Assembly (NCBI GenBank): GCA_946122785.1
Contig: CAMGYJ010000010.1
Location: 34,265,608-34,329,607, forward strand
Source of the DNA: Linum tenue
Lineage: Eukaryota; Streptophyta; Magnoliopsida; Malpighiales; Linaceae
DNA length: 64,000 nt
Direction: 5' to 3'
The notes beneath the pieces are model-generated. The model saw only the letters and a program-made list of their open reading frames with translations. It was not told where the DNA came from and made no database searches. Both the position numbers and the translations under genes were made by a program. Shown here one piece after another: positions 34,852 through 51,700 of the stretch. Position 1 is the first letter of the stretch; the number at the start of each line of letters is the position of its first letter.

Positions 34852-36660
34852 CTAGCGTGGCCCCGGCCATTTGGCCAGAGGAAGGTGAGGTATGAAATTT
34901 GATAATGTAATGGGGTGTATAGCTTATTGTTGTATAGTTTTTTTTTGGAAACACGTAATAAAAATAGTGAATTTTAGTAGGAAAGAGACATGAATGATGC
35001 AACGAATCAAAAATCAGCCTTATGAACCAAAATCAAGTACCTGTTACCTTGTGATACAATATTGTTTCTGGTAATATGATGAGGTGGAGTAAGTTTTATA
35101 GAAACTGAATTCCGGAAAATCGAATAAAAAATCGCCTATCCCGCCGGTTTTCGGGAAATGAGCATCTCACAATTGTTGCTAGCTTTTACTCGGCCCGTTG
35201 GCCGATTAATTTGCTTTATAAAACTTTCATCTTGTCATCATTGTGCTTTCTGGTTTTTTGCCATGCCATGATAAAATCTAAAGAAATCAAGAATGAACAA
35301 CACGATTTAGGATAGGAACCACGTTCCTGTATCCCTAGAAAATGGTGGTAAACATGGACTCACCTGCCAAACTGGTTTGTATTGTGATTTTTATCGAGTA
35401 TTAGGGAACCATGTGATTAAAAGTTAGACTTGATCAAAACGGGCCAAAACTTGAAATTCAGCATGTTTGACCGACCAATGCCAAGCTCTAATTATTCTTT
35501 TCTTTTAAACTTTCTATTTGAAAATAAAAAATAATGAAAGAAAAGAGATGACTGCAATTCGCCATTTGCAAATCACTGATTCGGGAATAAAGCTGTAGAA
35601 TTTCGAAAGGAAACTGAAAATATTTAGAATCGTTTTAATGTTAAAAATAACCAAATAAATCTTTCTGTTTAGTTTTTTACTAACAAATACCAAACGATTC
35701 CCTATAATATACACTATAATTTAATCATTATGATATCAAATAATTACATAATATATATTTGAAATGATAAAAATTGAACTAATTGGGTTGGTGGAGGTTC
35801 ATTGAATAACTTTAAAATACATTATATTTTAGCCACTAAGATGTAAAATAATAGCATAATATATATTATGCTAGAGAAAATAGCTTGTTTTAGAATGGCA
35901 AACCCATGATGTTCATTTGTATTACTTGATGGGCAAATCCCGTGTAGGTCAGACCCATTCAACTCTTTTATTTTATGATTAGCGATTAGCCCATTAGAAT
36001 CCATGCATTAGTTTATTGTTAAATTTTTTTTCTTTTTAGCAATAAAAAGGAGTATTGTTTTTGCCTTTTCATATATATTTTACCACCACGGAGAAATAAA
36101 AGGACTTAAAGAAAAAAATTGACACTCCCGGATCCGTTTAAATCCGCTTGTGTACGGTAAGTTGGCCCGTTCCACAGAGAAAAAAGGAAAAAATTGACAC
36201 TCCCTATTCTACCATTCCTACAAACGCTCCTGGAGCAGGGAATTTGAAATGGGGGAAGGATTTTTTTCCTCAATGCAATTATATCTTTTTAATTTAAAAA
36301 GATACAACAAATGTACTTAGTGTGATTGGTTATGATCTTTGCTTTTCTTGAAAGTGGTCATGGTTCGAATCCTATTAAGTGTCTTTTTACTGAATAAAAA
36401 AAAGTAATTGTAAAGACCAAAATGTCCTTCCTACTTTCACTCTGGATGCAGAAAATTTGAAATGGGGCTTCAAGTTTTCGAAATGGGGCTTCAAGTTTTC
36501 TCATTTGGCTTTTATTTATTGTGTAGATGAAAAGAAAAAACAGACAGAATCACAATCGACGAGTTGAATCGGACCAAATACACTTCTTATAATGATACCC
36601 AACTTCAGTGCTTCGTGTGACGGTTGGCACACAAAGCTGAGTGGGGTGATGTATTGGTAA
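34852..36660. other. Intergenic, AT-rich
   Basis: No gene recognised. Contains direct repeats of AAAAATTGACACTCCC (about 36115 and 36190), a tRNA/SINE-like stretch with GGTTCGAATCC near 36365, and an exact 21-bp tandem duplication (GAAATGGGGCTTCAAGTTTT plus C) at 36459-36500. Confidence 0.5.
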
Positions 36661-36936
36661 TTAACCATATTAGTGGGCCCAGTAGGCAGTACTGTTGAGC
36701 TATAGCAAGGGCCGAGGAGGCTCGAGTGTATACGAAATGGGCCGGGCCGTAAACTGGCCCGATTCGCGCTATCACCCGGGAGCCGAAAATTAAAAAGAAA
36801 CAGCGGGAGTTATGCCGCTCTTCCCAGTTTTAACTTTCAGTTCGCCCCCGATCGCCATTTTCGAATTCCAACTTTCTATCTTCGTCTACGCTCTAGAAAT
36901 TATCTGAACAGGCAGTTCGAGGTCGTAGGCAAGAAA
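36661..36936 (+). promoter_or_regulatory. Presumed promoter and 5' UTR of RECQL1
   Basis: GC content rises sharply before the ATG. TGGGCC/GGGCCC motifs at ~36672, ~36737 and ~36757 resemble plant 'site II' elements found upstream of housekeeping and cell-cycle genes. No TATA box is obvious. The transcription start cannot be placed from sequence alone. Confidence 0.35.
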
Positions 36937-40475
<3,539 letters not shown>

Positions 40476-42787
40476 CACGTTAGCTGAGGCCGAAGTCATC
40501 TCATTTTCTTCGGGGCCTTACTTCCATCACGACTTACCGGTACGTGAATATGAAGAAAAATGGCTAATGGCAGACAAAGAACATATGTGCATGCTTTGCT
40601 ATTGATTATTTAAACTGCAGAAAGCAAGACCCGAACTCATTCCTCTACTTATGGAGAGGTCTACTGTCTGAGGTAAGCCGAAACCTCCAACTTCCACTGG
40701 TAGCCCTTCGATAAGGAACCATTTTTCGTGCCAACAAACGATGGTAATGTCAATTCATAATTTGTGTACCCTCTGTTACTTTCTTCACAGGAAGGTTAAG
40801 CCAGTCTTGAGCGGGTCTTCCAACCTGGTGCTTTGCTCAACTTGAAGCTATCTCTGAAATGGTTGATGCAATGTTCATTTCTATCCAAACTGTCCTAGAA
40901 TTGACTGCTCTCCCCTTCGACTTATCTTCAAGCAAGCTGGTATGGACATCTGCTGGTACTCTAATAGAAACTTGCTCAATTTCTTTACGAGTCAATTTGC
41001 TTTCCGTATTTAAGCGTAAAGCCAAATCTTTTCTTCTGTACCTCCAAACTTATTGTTCTCTGAGATCTATGGAGTGATTTAAGACTTCACACGAATCATT
41101 TCAGCAATCTCACATGCAATTTCTCATGATTGGTGTTTTTCATATTCCCCTGAATTGTGTGAAAGCTTGACATGTCAACAACCCAATATTTTATCATTTG
41201 TGTCAACATAACCAGCATCCTTTGAAGTAAGCAAAACATGCAATCAAAACCCCATATGCATTCCAGCTAGTAATCGTATTATAAAATCCCAAATAACTGT
41301 TCTTTAGTGAAGAGAAAAAGGCAAAGATTTTGTCATATTGGATCATTTTTTGTCACTTGCTTTCGTTTCATTTGTACTCTAGTACTCTACTCTTGGAGGA
41401 TATCACCTAACTTCATTTTTTGTGTGTGAATGTGGGTACGAAACGCCAGATCCTCTGATCCCACAGGATCCTTGAAATTCACAGAATTCATAGAAATCAT
41501 TTGGGGTTGTTTGTACGGATGGATTTAAGCAAATTTGATTCAGTTAATTAGTAATTATCTCATCTAATAATTGATGCATCCCTTCAAAATATTTGTGTCT
41601 TCTATCAATTCAAATTTATGCAAAACGAAACAATTCAAATGGTCTCGACTTGAATGATGCATCCTTGTTCTGTGTTCTGTGTTTCCTGTTGCTTCATTTT
41701 GATACAATTGAGCCAAAAAATTTCATCCAATTCAATTTTCAAAATGTTTTTTTTAGTCGATAATGTTCAAAATGTTCAATCATCCAAATGCAAATAATTA
41801 AATATGAATCTGAACCAAATGTCTGCAGTTGTCTGTTTACATTTGGCTTGGACTATGGGGTTGATTATTCAGATATAGCAGGTGAAAGATACAGATTCTG
41901 ACAAACCAAAATTAGCAGGTAGTGCTAATTTGTTTCTTCCAAACATAATTTCCAAGACAGTACTGTGTTGGAATTTATTATTGTACTATATTGGCTGTGT
42001 ATGGCATAAGATAACCCAATCTCCAATCAAACTTCACAAATTAGGGTTTTTTTTTATTATTCTCTTCTTCCCCCTCCCTATCCATTTCTGTAATGAATTT
42101 GTGTTTCTGTGGTCCAAGCAATGTCGACATACAAACAGTTGCTCTGAGGTAGTTGTTGGCATTTTAGCTGTTTCAAGGGATTCCACAATCCATTATATAA
42201 TGTAGTTGAGTAGTGGATTCCAAGGCATAAATTCCGTTGGTTTTGATTGCTTATACAGCAAAATGAACGAAGTATTTTGTTGAAGTAGAAACCATTGATG
42301 GAGCAAGATAAACCCGTCTATGTAAATTGTTTTTCCAAGTTTACGAGATGAACCCTTCAATAATGGACATACAAATCACGAGCTACCACGAGAAAATTTG
42401 GATTAGTACACTTATGTACAACAAGATAGTTTGAATAGGTAACCTTTCAAACTCGTTTCGAGCTCTGAATCTCCAATTCATATAAGGCTTGGTAAACCAA
42501 TTTTATAACCATGATTCCTACAATCTCTGACTGGTTTTCCTTTCTTGATAGTTCATTTTTACTAATTTATTTACATATTCTGGCAGTAAAAGCTGCTAGC
42601 CCACCCTAATATTTTACTCTAGTTGAGCTTTCCAAGTTGTGGTAAGTTGTAACTTGTACATAGGCAAGATGATAAAACCTTCAAGAATTTGAATTTTTCC
42701 TCCGGATAATTTATCGTTTTCGCGTGACATCCTTGCACAAAGGCTATGATAATTTTATCTGTATCGTTTAATTTTATTAGATATCCC
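40476..42787. other. Intergenic, 3' flank of RECQL1
   Basis: The first ~300 bp may include 3' UTR. No further gene recognised. AT-rich with only short frames. A possible alternative RECQL1 tail frame (40380-40605) overlaps the last exon out of frame and is judged spurious. Confidence 0.4.
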
Positions 42788-43170
42788 CAAGGTTGTTAAA
42801 CCTCTATCGAACTCTCGGTTGGACCCGGTCCGTCCCGAGTCGAGTTTCAAAATGGCCTTCGGATAGCCTCCCGGTCCGACCCCTAAAGAGGGAGAAGAAG
42901 ATAGGGGGAAGAGACGAAGAGGAACGAAGGAAGAGAGATGGTGGGTGGGTTATGGAGGTTAGGTAGATTTATTTTGTGCAAAATGAGTTTTTAATAGATA
43001 TATGTAAGATAAATTTTATTTCAGTCATTAATCTTTAATTACTACCTTATTTGTATATATATTTAGAAAATGTCTAAAACGACTCAAACCGATCGGACCC
43101 CGATCAGATCATTAAACCTCAAACCCCTTGCTTGACCGGCTCAATGACTTAAACCGCTTTGACAACCTTG
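42788..43170. mobile_element. Probable hAT-type MITE
   Basis: CAAGGTTGTTAAACC at the left is mirrored by GGTTTAAGTCATTGAGCC…CAAGGTTGTCAAAG read inward from 43170. GACCCGGTCC-like subterminal motifs follow on both sides. Flanks GATATCCC and GATGTCCC form an imperfect 7-8-bp target duplication. Noncoding. Confidence 0.55.
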
Positions 43171-43507
43171 ATGTCCCCGAAATGATCCTCTTGATAATTT
43201 CGTGAACAAACCCCTGTCCTGTGAGCAAGAGTTTCAGTTCCCTAGAACCAAAACCCAATCCCACTCAAAACACAACCAGGATATGGTGCACCACTTGAAT
43301 GTTGGAGAACGGTTCTCCATTCCATCCAACGGCCCACAAAAGTGTTCTTTTAAATTAAAGGCACAAATCTATTAGAGCAATAGATAGTGGATTATGGGAC
43401 CCACGACCTGAAAAAGTAGCTTACATGTGGACCATTTATTTTTGACAAAATAAAACTTATACATACTATTTACAAGTGGTATATGTATATTCTTGTTGAA
43501 CTAAAAT

Positions 43508-43595
43508 CATATTTGTATCGAACAAAATACATATTTGTATTGAACAAAATACATATTTGTACTGAGCAAAAGTTATATTTGCACTGAAAAAATAT
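43508..43595. repeat. 22-bp tandem repeat, four copies
   Basis: Four adjacent units share CATATTTGTA followed by [CT]GAACAAAAT. Looser copies continue to ~43660. Confidence 0.75.
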
Positions 43596-44259
43596 ACACA
43601 TTAGAATATCATATTCATATTAAACAAAATATGATATTTGCATTGAATAGAAAACATATTCCATATATGTGATTTCTATATTCGTAATTTTCACAACTCT
43701 TATTCAAAATAATATACCACGCATTAAAAACCATATTCTTACTAAATATAAAACATATTGCTACTGATCACAAAACATATTTGTACAAAACAGAAATCAT
43801 ATTCAGCAGTTTCAAGAACTTGCAGTCTCTACTCTCTCTCTTGTGTCAACTCATTTTCAGTCCGTGGGCCCCGAAAAAGCAGTTTTTTCAGCTCCTTTTC
43901 CGTTGCTGACCTCACTCTCCACTACTACTTTTTACCAACAAATCTTGACCCTTAATTTAATGGCCCATTTTATAGACCATTGAATGTAATATGAAGAAAC
44001 GTCCTCCAAAATTCAAAATCCAAGTGATGCAACATATCTAAATTCCTCGAAACGTAGCATTGTTGGGCCCACAGATGAAAGTTCACTTTTCTTATTTTTT
44101 CTTACCCGCTGGTCGCTATTGTCTATTTTCTTTTTTTCCATTTGCAGATTTGAGATTTCATAACACAGGAACTACGAGAGATGCAACACCGAGAGAAAGC
44201 CTCCTTCCTTCTCTGTCTCTCTCTCTTCCCTTACCTTCAGTCTTTTGACTCCTCGCTAG

Positions 44260-44284
44260 CTCTCTCTCTCTCTCTCTCTCTCTC
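44260..44284. repeat. (TC)n microsatellite
   Basis: Uninterrupted dinucleotide tract of about 12 units within the pyrimidine-rich upstream region. Smaller similar tracts are at 48251-48268 and 58181-58199. Confidence 0.9.
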
Positions 44285-45111
44285 CCTCTGGCATTGATAG
44301 CTTGACGGTGTCTCTCTCCTCCTCCCACAGATTTCATTAACTCGCAAACATATACATCCCTCTCCTCTCTCTGTTCGGCTGACACATTTAACCTCACTGA
44401 TTCCTTTACCTAATTTTTTTTTGGACTCATTCCCTGTAGCAGTTTTTTTCCCTCACCCATCAGTTCTCCCTTTCTCATTTCAGTTTCCGGTCGTGTCACC
44501 CCATTTTTGGCCCTTTTCGTGTCCTCTCACGGGGGCCTCTCTGCTCTTCATTTAAGTTTTAAGTTTTAACAAGACTTCATGTCTTGGTAGCCATTTCGCC
44601 CCTGTTTTGGAACTTTGACAGTGTGTGTATGAGAGAGTAGGGAGGATTCTATTTCTCGCAGGTGAAACTTCCTCGCAGCGGGCTTAAAAGTCCGCGTCTT
44701 TGTGTGGTTTAAACGTTTTGGGTCGGGACTCGGATGATCCGCTCTTTGTACCACAAAGAGAAGAGCTGAGCTCTGGGAGTACCCACGTTACTTAGCAAAT
44801 TTGGGGTAAGATTTCGGACTTCCATGGTAAATGATAATGGGTTAAAGCTTTGAACTCCCCCCACTCCAGTCAATGCATTTCTTGGCAACTGGAGATTTCC
44901 ATGGAGTTGCATGTGGGGTTTGGTTTCTGGCGATTGGCAGCTTGAATTTGACTGATTTGCTCCTTTTTTTCCTCGTTGGGTGGGCAATGCTGATGCAGTT
45001 TCTTGCTTCTATGTCGCAAAGCCACAATCTTTTCTTCAAGTTTGGAGCTGAATTGAGATATGACGTTTTGCTGGCTATTGTGGTGAATAGATTCAGGTTG
45101 TATAGAAGAGA

Positions 45112-48100
45112 ATGGAGGAGGAGAGGAAGCGTTCAAAAGGAGGGTTCTTTCATATGTTTGATTGGAATGGGAAGAAGTCCCGTAAGAAGCTCTTCCCAAT
45201 CAGTCCAGAACTACCAAGTATATAGCTCTGTCCTCTCAATCTCGTGTCATGGTGCTTCTCTTCTGGTCATCTTTCTTTAAAGTGAAACTGAAGCTTATAT
45301 CGCTTTTTATTACCGGTTCAGAAGGAACCAAAGCATGGAAAGAAAACGTTGATCGAGGAGCGAAGTTGCATCTTCATACTGTAAGTCTTTTTCTTTCTTT
45401 CTCACAATGGTGATGTTTAATTTTGAGAAAGCTTTGTAAAGTGGTCTCCTGTTGATGTTATTACCAGATAGAGTTTGAAGATAGAAGAGGAAATGCAAAC
45501 ACCAAAGCAAGTAGTAGTGACTTAAGTTGTGCTTCATCTGTAACTAGTGATGATACATATGGAACTAGACCTGCCAGTGTAGTTGCAAGACTCATGGGTT
45601 CAGATTCAATGCCTTCAACATTAGCTCTAACCGAACCTTCTTCTAATCAACAACTCCAACCCCGCCTAGTTAGATATTCACAGTACAATCCTATGGACTT
45701 GCTCAATGTCGCTGGTAGGATGGAAATGCATCATTGGAGGCAATCAACACAGCCAATTGAGAGATTTCAGACCGAAAATTTGCCACCAAGATCAGCTAAA
45801 TCCATTCCACCCACCCATTACAAGCTCTTATCTCCAATTAGGTGTCCTGGATTCGTCTCGTCAAAGAACGTAGCTTACATTGCTGAGGCATCTGCCAAGA
45901 TAATGGAGGCAAGTCCTAGGGCGGTGAATAATACCATTAGAGTGCCATCTATCGGTTCGCCTTCAGTTCCCATGAGAATCAGGGATTTGAAGCAGAAAAT
46001 GGAAGCTGCACATAGGGTGTCTAGACCTGGAACTTCAAGTGCACCTGGAAAAAGTTTGAAGGCTCAGCATAGAGACAAGAGTAACACTGGATCGTCATCA
46101 GTGGGCTCATCTTCATTCAGAAGACCTCCAAAGGCTTCTCCTGAAATGGATAAAGGGAAATCAGTCCAACAAAGAGCAGGTGGTTCAACAACCAGAAGTA
46201 ATAACAATAGAATCAAGCCAAAGGAGAAAAATGAGATTAAATCCCAGCCAAGCATGCAAACGAGTGTTCATAAGAAGCCCATTGAAAATAGGAGCAATGT
46301 GCTTAGACAGAACAACCAGAAGCAGAATAATAGTCTATCTGGAAGGACAACTTCAACCTCAAAGCAAGGGGATATAGCTATAACTCGGCTCTCGAGTGGT
46401 TCTTCAGGTTCAAGTAGGACTGTTAGTACGGTATCTATGAACTCTGAGAAGGAGAAGAGGAATACTTCACCTCATAAGAAACAGGCTATAAACGTTGATC
46501 CTCCATCAAACATAAGGGCATCTGCTAGTCGGCTATCTAATAAGGACTCGAGAGCCATTGAATGTAAAGTTGCAGTTGATGAAGAGCATGGTAAATGGGA
46601 AGAATAGTATGGATGTGGTTTCATTCACATTCACTTCTCCAATGATGAGGAACAACATTTCTAAGTCATCTTCATCCTCTGGTGGTTTGACAAGGAACAG
46701 TATTGGCTTGAATATGATTGGTGGTGATGAGTTGGGTGTTCTTCTGGAACGAAAGCTGAGAGAACTGACGGATAAAGTGGAGTCATCAACGGGGTTACTT
46801 AAGCCAGCACCATTGGTTAACGTAATGAGTGGTGCTACGTCCTCAGCAGCTAAACAAAAGGTTTATGAACTTAGCTTAGATAAAGTGGAGTTGCATAAGG
46901 CAGAAGGAGAGTGGTACTCTGAAGAGAACTTACCCTTGCATTCGCATCATGAGTGCAAGGTTTGTTTCTTGTTATGTTTTTCTGCATTTCCTCATTTCTC
47001 CCCACTGTCTGTCTATTTGCATGAAACCTATGAAGCTACCGTAACTCCTAAATACTTTATATATGTTGTTGCCTCATTGTCAGATCTAAGCAGTCTAGAT
47101 ATGAATTTTCTGGTTGTATCTTAACATCACCTGAGAAGAGCCATAAAGCATCCAATTCCATTTGTCAAACGTTGGAACGTTAACATATCGTTCACGTGGA
47201 ATACATTTTGTTCACTGTTCATTTAGCTTACTCAAACTTTATGATACAGTATCAGCAATCAGAAGAAGCGGAAGAGCACAGCTGTATCAGCAGTTACATT
47301 GAAAGCGGGAAAGTACTTGAATATGAGCCTCCTAATTATACAGAGTGGATTCCAGACCAAACTTGTTCAGATTCTCAGAGTAAAGCTAACATTACACTTC
47401 CTTGAACGTTCCTTCTATTCTTTTCTATCTAGAGCGTAATATAGCACTATAACAATATGGTGTTCGCTTGTAAAGTCACGTTTGGTTCGGGTTTACGGGT
47501 TGGTAAAGAAATGGCCCTTTCTCTAGCTGAGTTATATGGTAACCTCAGTCTCCCTTCAGAACGTGTGATGAAACTGCTGTAAATATTTCAGGTAGTGATC
47601 AACAATGTTCATCCTCAGTTCAAGCTCCAACCACATTCAACTCAGCCTCAACTAACAGAACTCAGACTGACGAAGGACTCGAAATCGAGCTATCAGATTC
47701 TTCCACCTCATCAATCTCCATGATGTTAGCCAACCACCTTCCAAGCAACTGGGAACTCGACTATGTCATCCACATACTAGACACTGCAGAGATGAATCTC
47801 GAAGACCTTGCATTGAGTTGTAGCCCCTCCAAAATCCTATCCCCGAACCTCTTTGAACACAAGGAGAGTAAATTCGGTAGAGACAGTGACGAGCTCTCCT
47901 CGAAAATCAATAGGAAGGTCATGTTCGATTGCATTGGTGAGTTCTTGGACTACAAGTGCAGGCAAAGGTCCTGGGGTGAACTTCAAGGGGTGTTGCTTGA
48001 GAGAAAAGGGTGCTTGGCGAAGGAGTTGCATAAGGAGGTATTAGGGTGGAAGAGCATGGGAGACATGATGGTGGATGAGCTTGTGGACAGGGACATGAGC

Positions 48101-48220
48101 TGTGGGGATGGGAAGTGTGTCAACTTCAGTGTGGAAGCAATTGAGGAAGGTGTGGAGATTGAAGAAGGGATTCTTGGCGAGTTGGTTGATGAATTAGTTT
48201 GTGATCTTTTGATTATGTAG
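45112..48220 (+). CDS. TRM/LONGIFOLIA-like protein with DUF4378, one frameshift in exon 3
   Basis: Exons 45112-45217, 45322-45380, 45468-46959, 47250-47379 and 47592-48220 all splice in phase, except that exon 3 needs a +1 change between ~46555 and 46607. The total is 2416 nt, one more than a multiple of three (~804 aa intended). Landmarks: basic N-terminus (EEERKRSKGGFFHMFDWNGK), the family motif ARLMGSDSMPS, a Ser/Arg-rich middle (~200-380), MDVVSFTFTSP, and a C-terminal DUF4378 domain (HLPSNWELDYVIHILDTAEM, KVMFDCIGEFLDYKC). TRM proteins link TON1/PP2A complexes to microtubules and affect cell shape. The shift may be an assembly error or a null allele. No plausible intron explains it. Confidence 0.82.
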
Positions 48221-48535
48221 AGTTAGGAAAAGGCCAGTGGATTACTTGATCTCTCTCTCTCTCTCTCTTCTCATTTTGTTATGTTGTTATATATGGCCAT
48301 AGTTCTTAAGTTAACAAGTTTCTAGTACAGGAAAGTTGGAGCTGCTAAGAAGCTGAAATGATAATTTTTGGGTTGGAGCATACCCTAAACACTGGGATGT
48401 GACTCTTTTGGCAACAGCGCATAATTACAATACAAAGAGATATGAGAGAGTAAATGACGCGTGCAAGGTTCATGCGTCGGGGTTTAGTGCTAAGGAAAGG
48501 AAAAGAAGGAAGGAAATTGAGTTTATTCTTATTCT
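48221..48535. other. 3' flank of the TRM-like gene
   Basis: Probable 3' UTR with a (CT)n tract at 48251-48268, then spacer to the hAT MITE. No gene seen. Confidence 0.4.
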
Positions 48536-49354
48536 TAGGGGTGTTCAAACGGTTTGGTTACCATGGTAACCTTTTTAACCGGTACTATTTGGATAATTTG
48601 GTTTGGTTAATTTGGATAATTGGTTTGGTTTGGTTAAAGTTTTTAGCTTGTTTGGTTTGGTTTGGTTTCAGACACTCCTAACCAGTCAAACCAAATTAAC
48701 CAGTTAAGTAATTAGTCATATATCTAACATATATTATATACACATACTTAATACTTTGCATAATCACTCAAGATTTAACGTTCATCCCTTTTAGACTCAT
48801 AAAATATAAAGCTCAATATTGCTCATATAGTGTATATTTGTATATGTAAAATGTAGACCACAACATATGGACGCCTAATTTAGATAAATTTCATACATTA
48901 TGATGGATGAAAACTTGAAAGGAAGATCATTTCCAGCCTATGATAATTTCTAAGAGACTAAGTCATTTTACACAAACACAACAATTCATTAACCCATACC
49001 ATTGTCATAAATTTTTGTTAGGTGAATACTTCTATACTAATCGTAAGATAATTGTCTTAGTTGCATGTATTTTTGTTAAGGGTCAACTATAATTACGTGT
49101 TGGTTGTTATATTTTATTCATTATATAAATTGCGAATTGTTGCATTAACCGGAAAATTTTCATCGTCAATGATAATGTGATTTTATATTGGTTAATCTGG
49201 TTAACCAATTAACCAAACCGATTAAACTTTAGTTTGGTTAATTTGGTTGTTGTATCAGTTTGGACGGTTTGGTTATGATATTGTATTCCATGGTTAATGG
49301 AATTTAGCCTTATTTGGTTTGGTTATAACCATGATAACCATTTGAACACCCCTA
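48536..49354. mobile_element. hAT MITE with perfect 8-bp TSD
   Basis: The ends TAGGGGTGTTCAAACGGTTT and, reverse complemented, TAGGGGTGTTCAAATGGTTA are flanked by CTTATTCT at 48528-48535 and 49355-49362. Subterminal TTTGGTTA/TAACCAAA words are dense near both ends. 819 bp, noncoding. A relative is at 61849. Confidence 0.9.
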
Positions 49355-51420
49355 CTTATTCTGCCCTCTCGAACGCCAACCCTAGCACTATTAATAGGCC
49401 AAGCCTACAATAACAAACTCTAAACCGACATAAAATATCCTTAACCGAAACAATAATCAAAGATTATCCCGACAATTAATAATGGAAACAATAGCCAGAA
49501 TAGGTAAAGGGAAACCGAAATTCTTGTACGAATCATTCCTCCACCCTTCGAGCAACCTCGTCTCGAGGTTATTCTTCGCTGCAAACCCAACCACCTCCGC
49601 CTTCGCCGAAATCTCCGATCAAAGCGAACACCTGGTTGTTAGCACAACGGTGGTCGTAGGTGAAGCGCTCGTTGTAGTTCTAGCACAACCCATCGCGACG
49701 TCGACGGGCTGCTTCCTCGGGTATCTAGGTGCAAATGACCCTCCTCCGAGCCAGCATTGGTCCCCGATTTGGTGGTGCGGGACCGGGTGCCTGCACCAGA
49801 GCTGGCAGGGGAGCAGCCTCGTGAGGAGCCACCGCGGTTCCCCGTGTTGCCCCTCTCACAACTCCGTGCTTGATCCTGATCTACTCCTCGCGAATTTTTT
49901 TCCAAACGATACGCTTCCCTGGTGTTGTGTGGCTCAAATGCACGGATGTATGCTGAAATCTCCGGCTTGAGTCCTCCCATGTAAGTTCCCATTACCGCTT
50001 CCTTGCTCCACCCCGACAACGGTTCAACAATCTCTCGAAAGCCTGTTGGTAGTCCTCCACGCTCCCGGTCTGTCGAATTTTTGCAAGAGCCTCATGCCCG
50101 ACAGCCTTCTCAGTTGACCCGTACCTTTTCCAAAACTCGGCACGGAAGTCCTCACACGTCATCTCCATCCCGCTTTGTGCGAACTCTTCCTTGATCCACA
50201 CAAGCCATTGATTCGCGTCATCCTCCATGTGGAATGACGCGAGAGTCACCTTGTGTTTTTCCGGAATATCCTGGTATCGAAGGTACTTTTCAACCCGCGC
50301 CATCCAACCTGGCGGATCCTCCTGCCCGGTGAACTTAGGGAATTTCAGTGTCACCATTCGACCCCAGAACAGAGCAGCAGTCGCCTCGTCACTTGCCCGA
50401 ACCTTCCCGAAGTCCCGATTCTCGAGCTCCCTCATGGTCGGACCATTCGGCTTGGTCCCGGATTGACCCTCCCATCTTCCAGACCCCAGCATCATCCTTG
50501 GCCACCTCCAGGGCTCGCCTGGTTCGGTCATCACAAGGTCCAGTCGGCTCTAGGGTCAGCCTGTCTCGTTGCCCTTCCCGGCGTCAGCCCGGAAACTTGC
50601 GTCCTTCGGTCCCGTCCATTCCTCCTTTTATCCCATGCCGCCGTCATCCCTGGTCTCGCATCACGGTCGTTCGTCTATCTTCAGGATCGACCTAGCGGGC
50701 TCGCCGTCTTCGTCATCGAAGGCTAGACTGCCCCACGGCATCCCCGATCGGACCTGGGGGCAAGGACGATGCCATTTCTCTCACCGGGATAATCTTAAAC
50801 GAAACAATAATAAAAAATTATCCCGACAGTTAATAATGAAAACAATAGCCAAAATAGGAAAAGGGCAACCGAAATTATTGTACACATCAGTAAGATCCCA
50901 TATAACAAAGCGAATATTACCACGATTGATTTCAGCGCCACCCAGAAGTGATACGCACAACTCCACAGAGAGGGAATGAAACGTAGGGTGACTCACTGGA
51001 GGAGGTTGAAGCTGAGAGGAGGTGTAGCCCCTAACTTTGAAATATAGGTAAATTATATGTAAAGATTGTTAAAATTTAAGACGAAAATAGTCGGTAGGAC
51101 TTAAAACCACCCTCTTACTAGTTCTCTTCAATCTCGCTCAAACACTTATAATGTTGGTACTACACATGATTTGAAATTTAACCTATTTCTCTCATATTAA
51201 CTTGAGTATCGAAGAGACTCGTAACATCAAAACCAACAAGACAATTTTTTGAAGTATTCACCATCCTAGATTTAAAACACTTCTTATTTTTTCTTCACCA
51301 AGCCAAAAATGTTAATTACAATAGATTACATGATATAAGACATAAGTAACTTACAAATTTGATTGGACTTAGTCAACCCACCACGTCACTACACAATTAG
51401 CCACGTCACTCCTCGGAAGG
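49355..51420 (-). mobile_element. Ty3/gypsy remnant with gag only, between partial LTRs
   Basis: About 49410-49520 and 50785-50885 share ACCGAAACAATAAT, TTATCCCGAC, AATTAATAATG and AATAGCCA in the same order, and look like LTR pieces. Between them only gag is present (minus strand). From 50890 to 51420 there is no gene; it is AT-rich spacer. Pol is deleted. Confidence 0.65.
49540..50720 (-). pseudogene. Gypsy gag pseudogene
   Basis: Minus-strand frames 50534-49992 and 50019-49639 give a Retrotrans_gag domain: LKFPKFTGQEDPPGWMARVE, HMEDDANQWLVWIKEE, FRAEFWKRYGSTE, then YMGGLKPEISAYIRAFEPH, and a Cys-containing tail lacking a clean CCHC. A frameshift near 50000 separates the two frames. No protease or RT follows. 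Confidence 0.75.
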
Positions 51421-51700
51421 AAGGAGGAGGAGTTGTTCTTGACCGTTTATGGGATGGAAGGGAACAACGACGGGGTCGGTGAAACCAGCACCATCGCGTT
51501 GTTCGTTATGAAGACGTATCAGATGGTCAACGACCCATCAACTGACAGCCTCATCCCCTGGGGGGAAGCCAACAGCAGCTTCCTCGTCGTCTACCCTCTC
51601 AATTTCTCCCAACAAATCCTCCATGCTTACTTCAAGAACAACAACTCCAACTTCGTCTGCCAGCTCAACACCTACGTACGTGAATCACAAACCATCTAAA

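Larger units (their letters stand above)
43171..45111. other. Intergenic and 5' region of the TRM-like gene
   Basis: 43508-43595 holds a four-copy 22-bp repeat (CATATTTGTATTGAACAAAATA consensus core CATATTTGTA). 44150-44400 is strongly pyrimidine-rich, with a (TC)n tract at 44260-44284. The last ~250 bp before 45112 probably contain the leader of the TRM-like gene. Confidence 0.5.
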
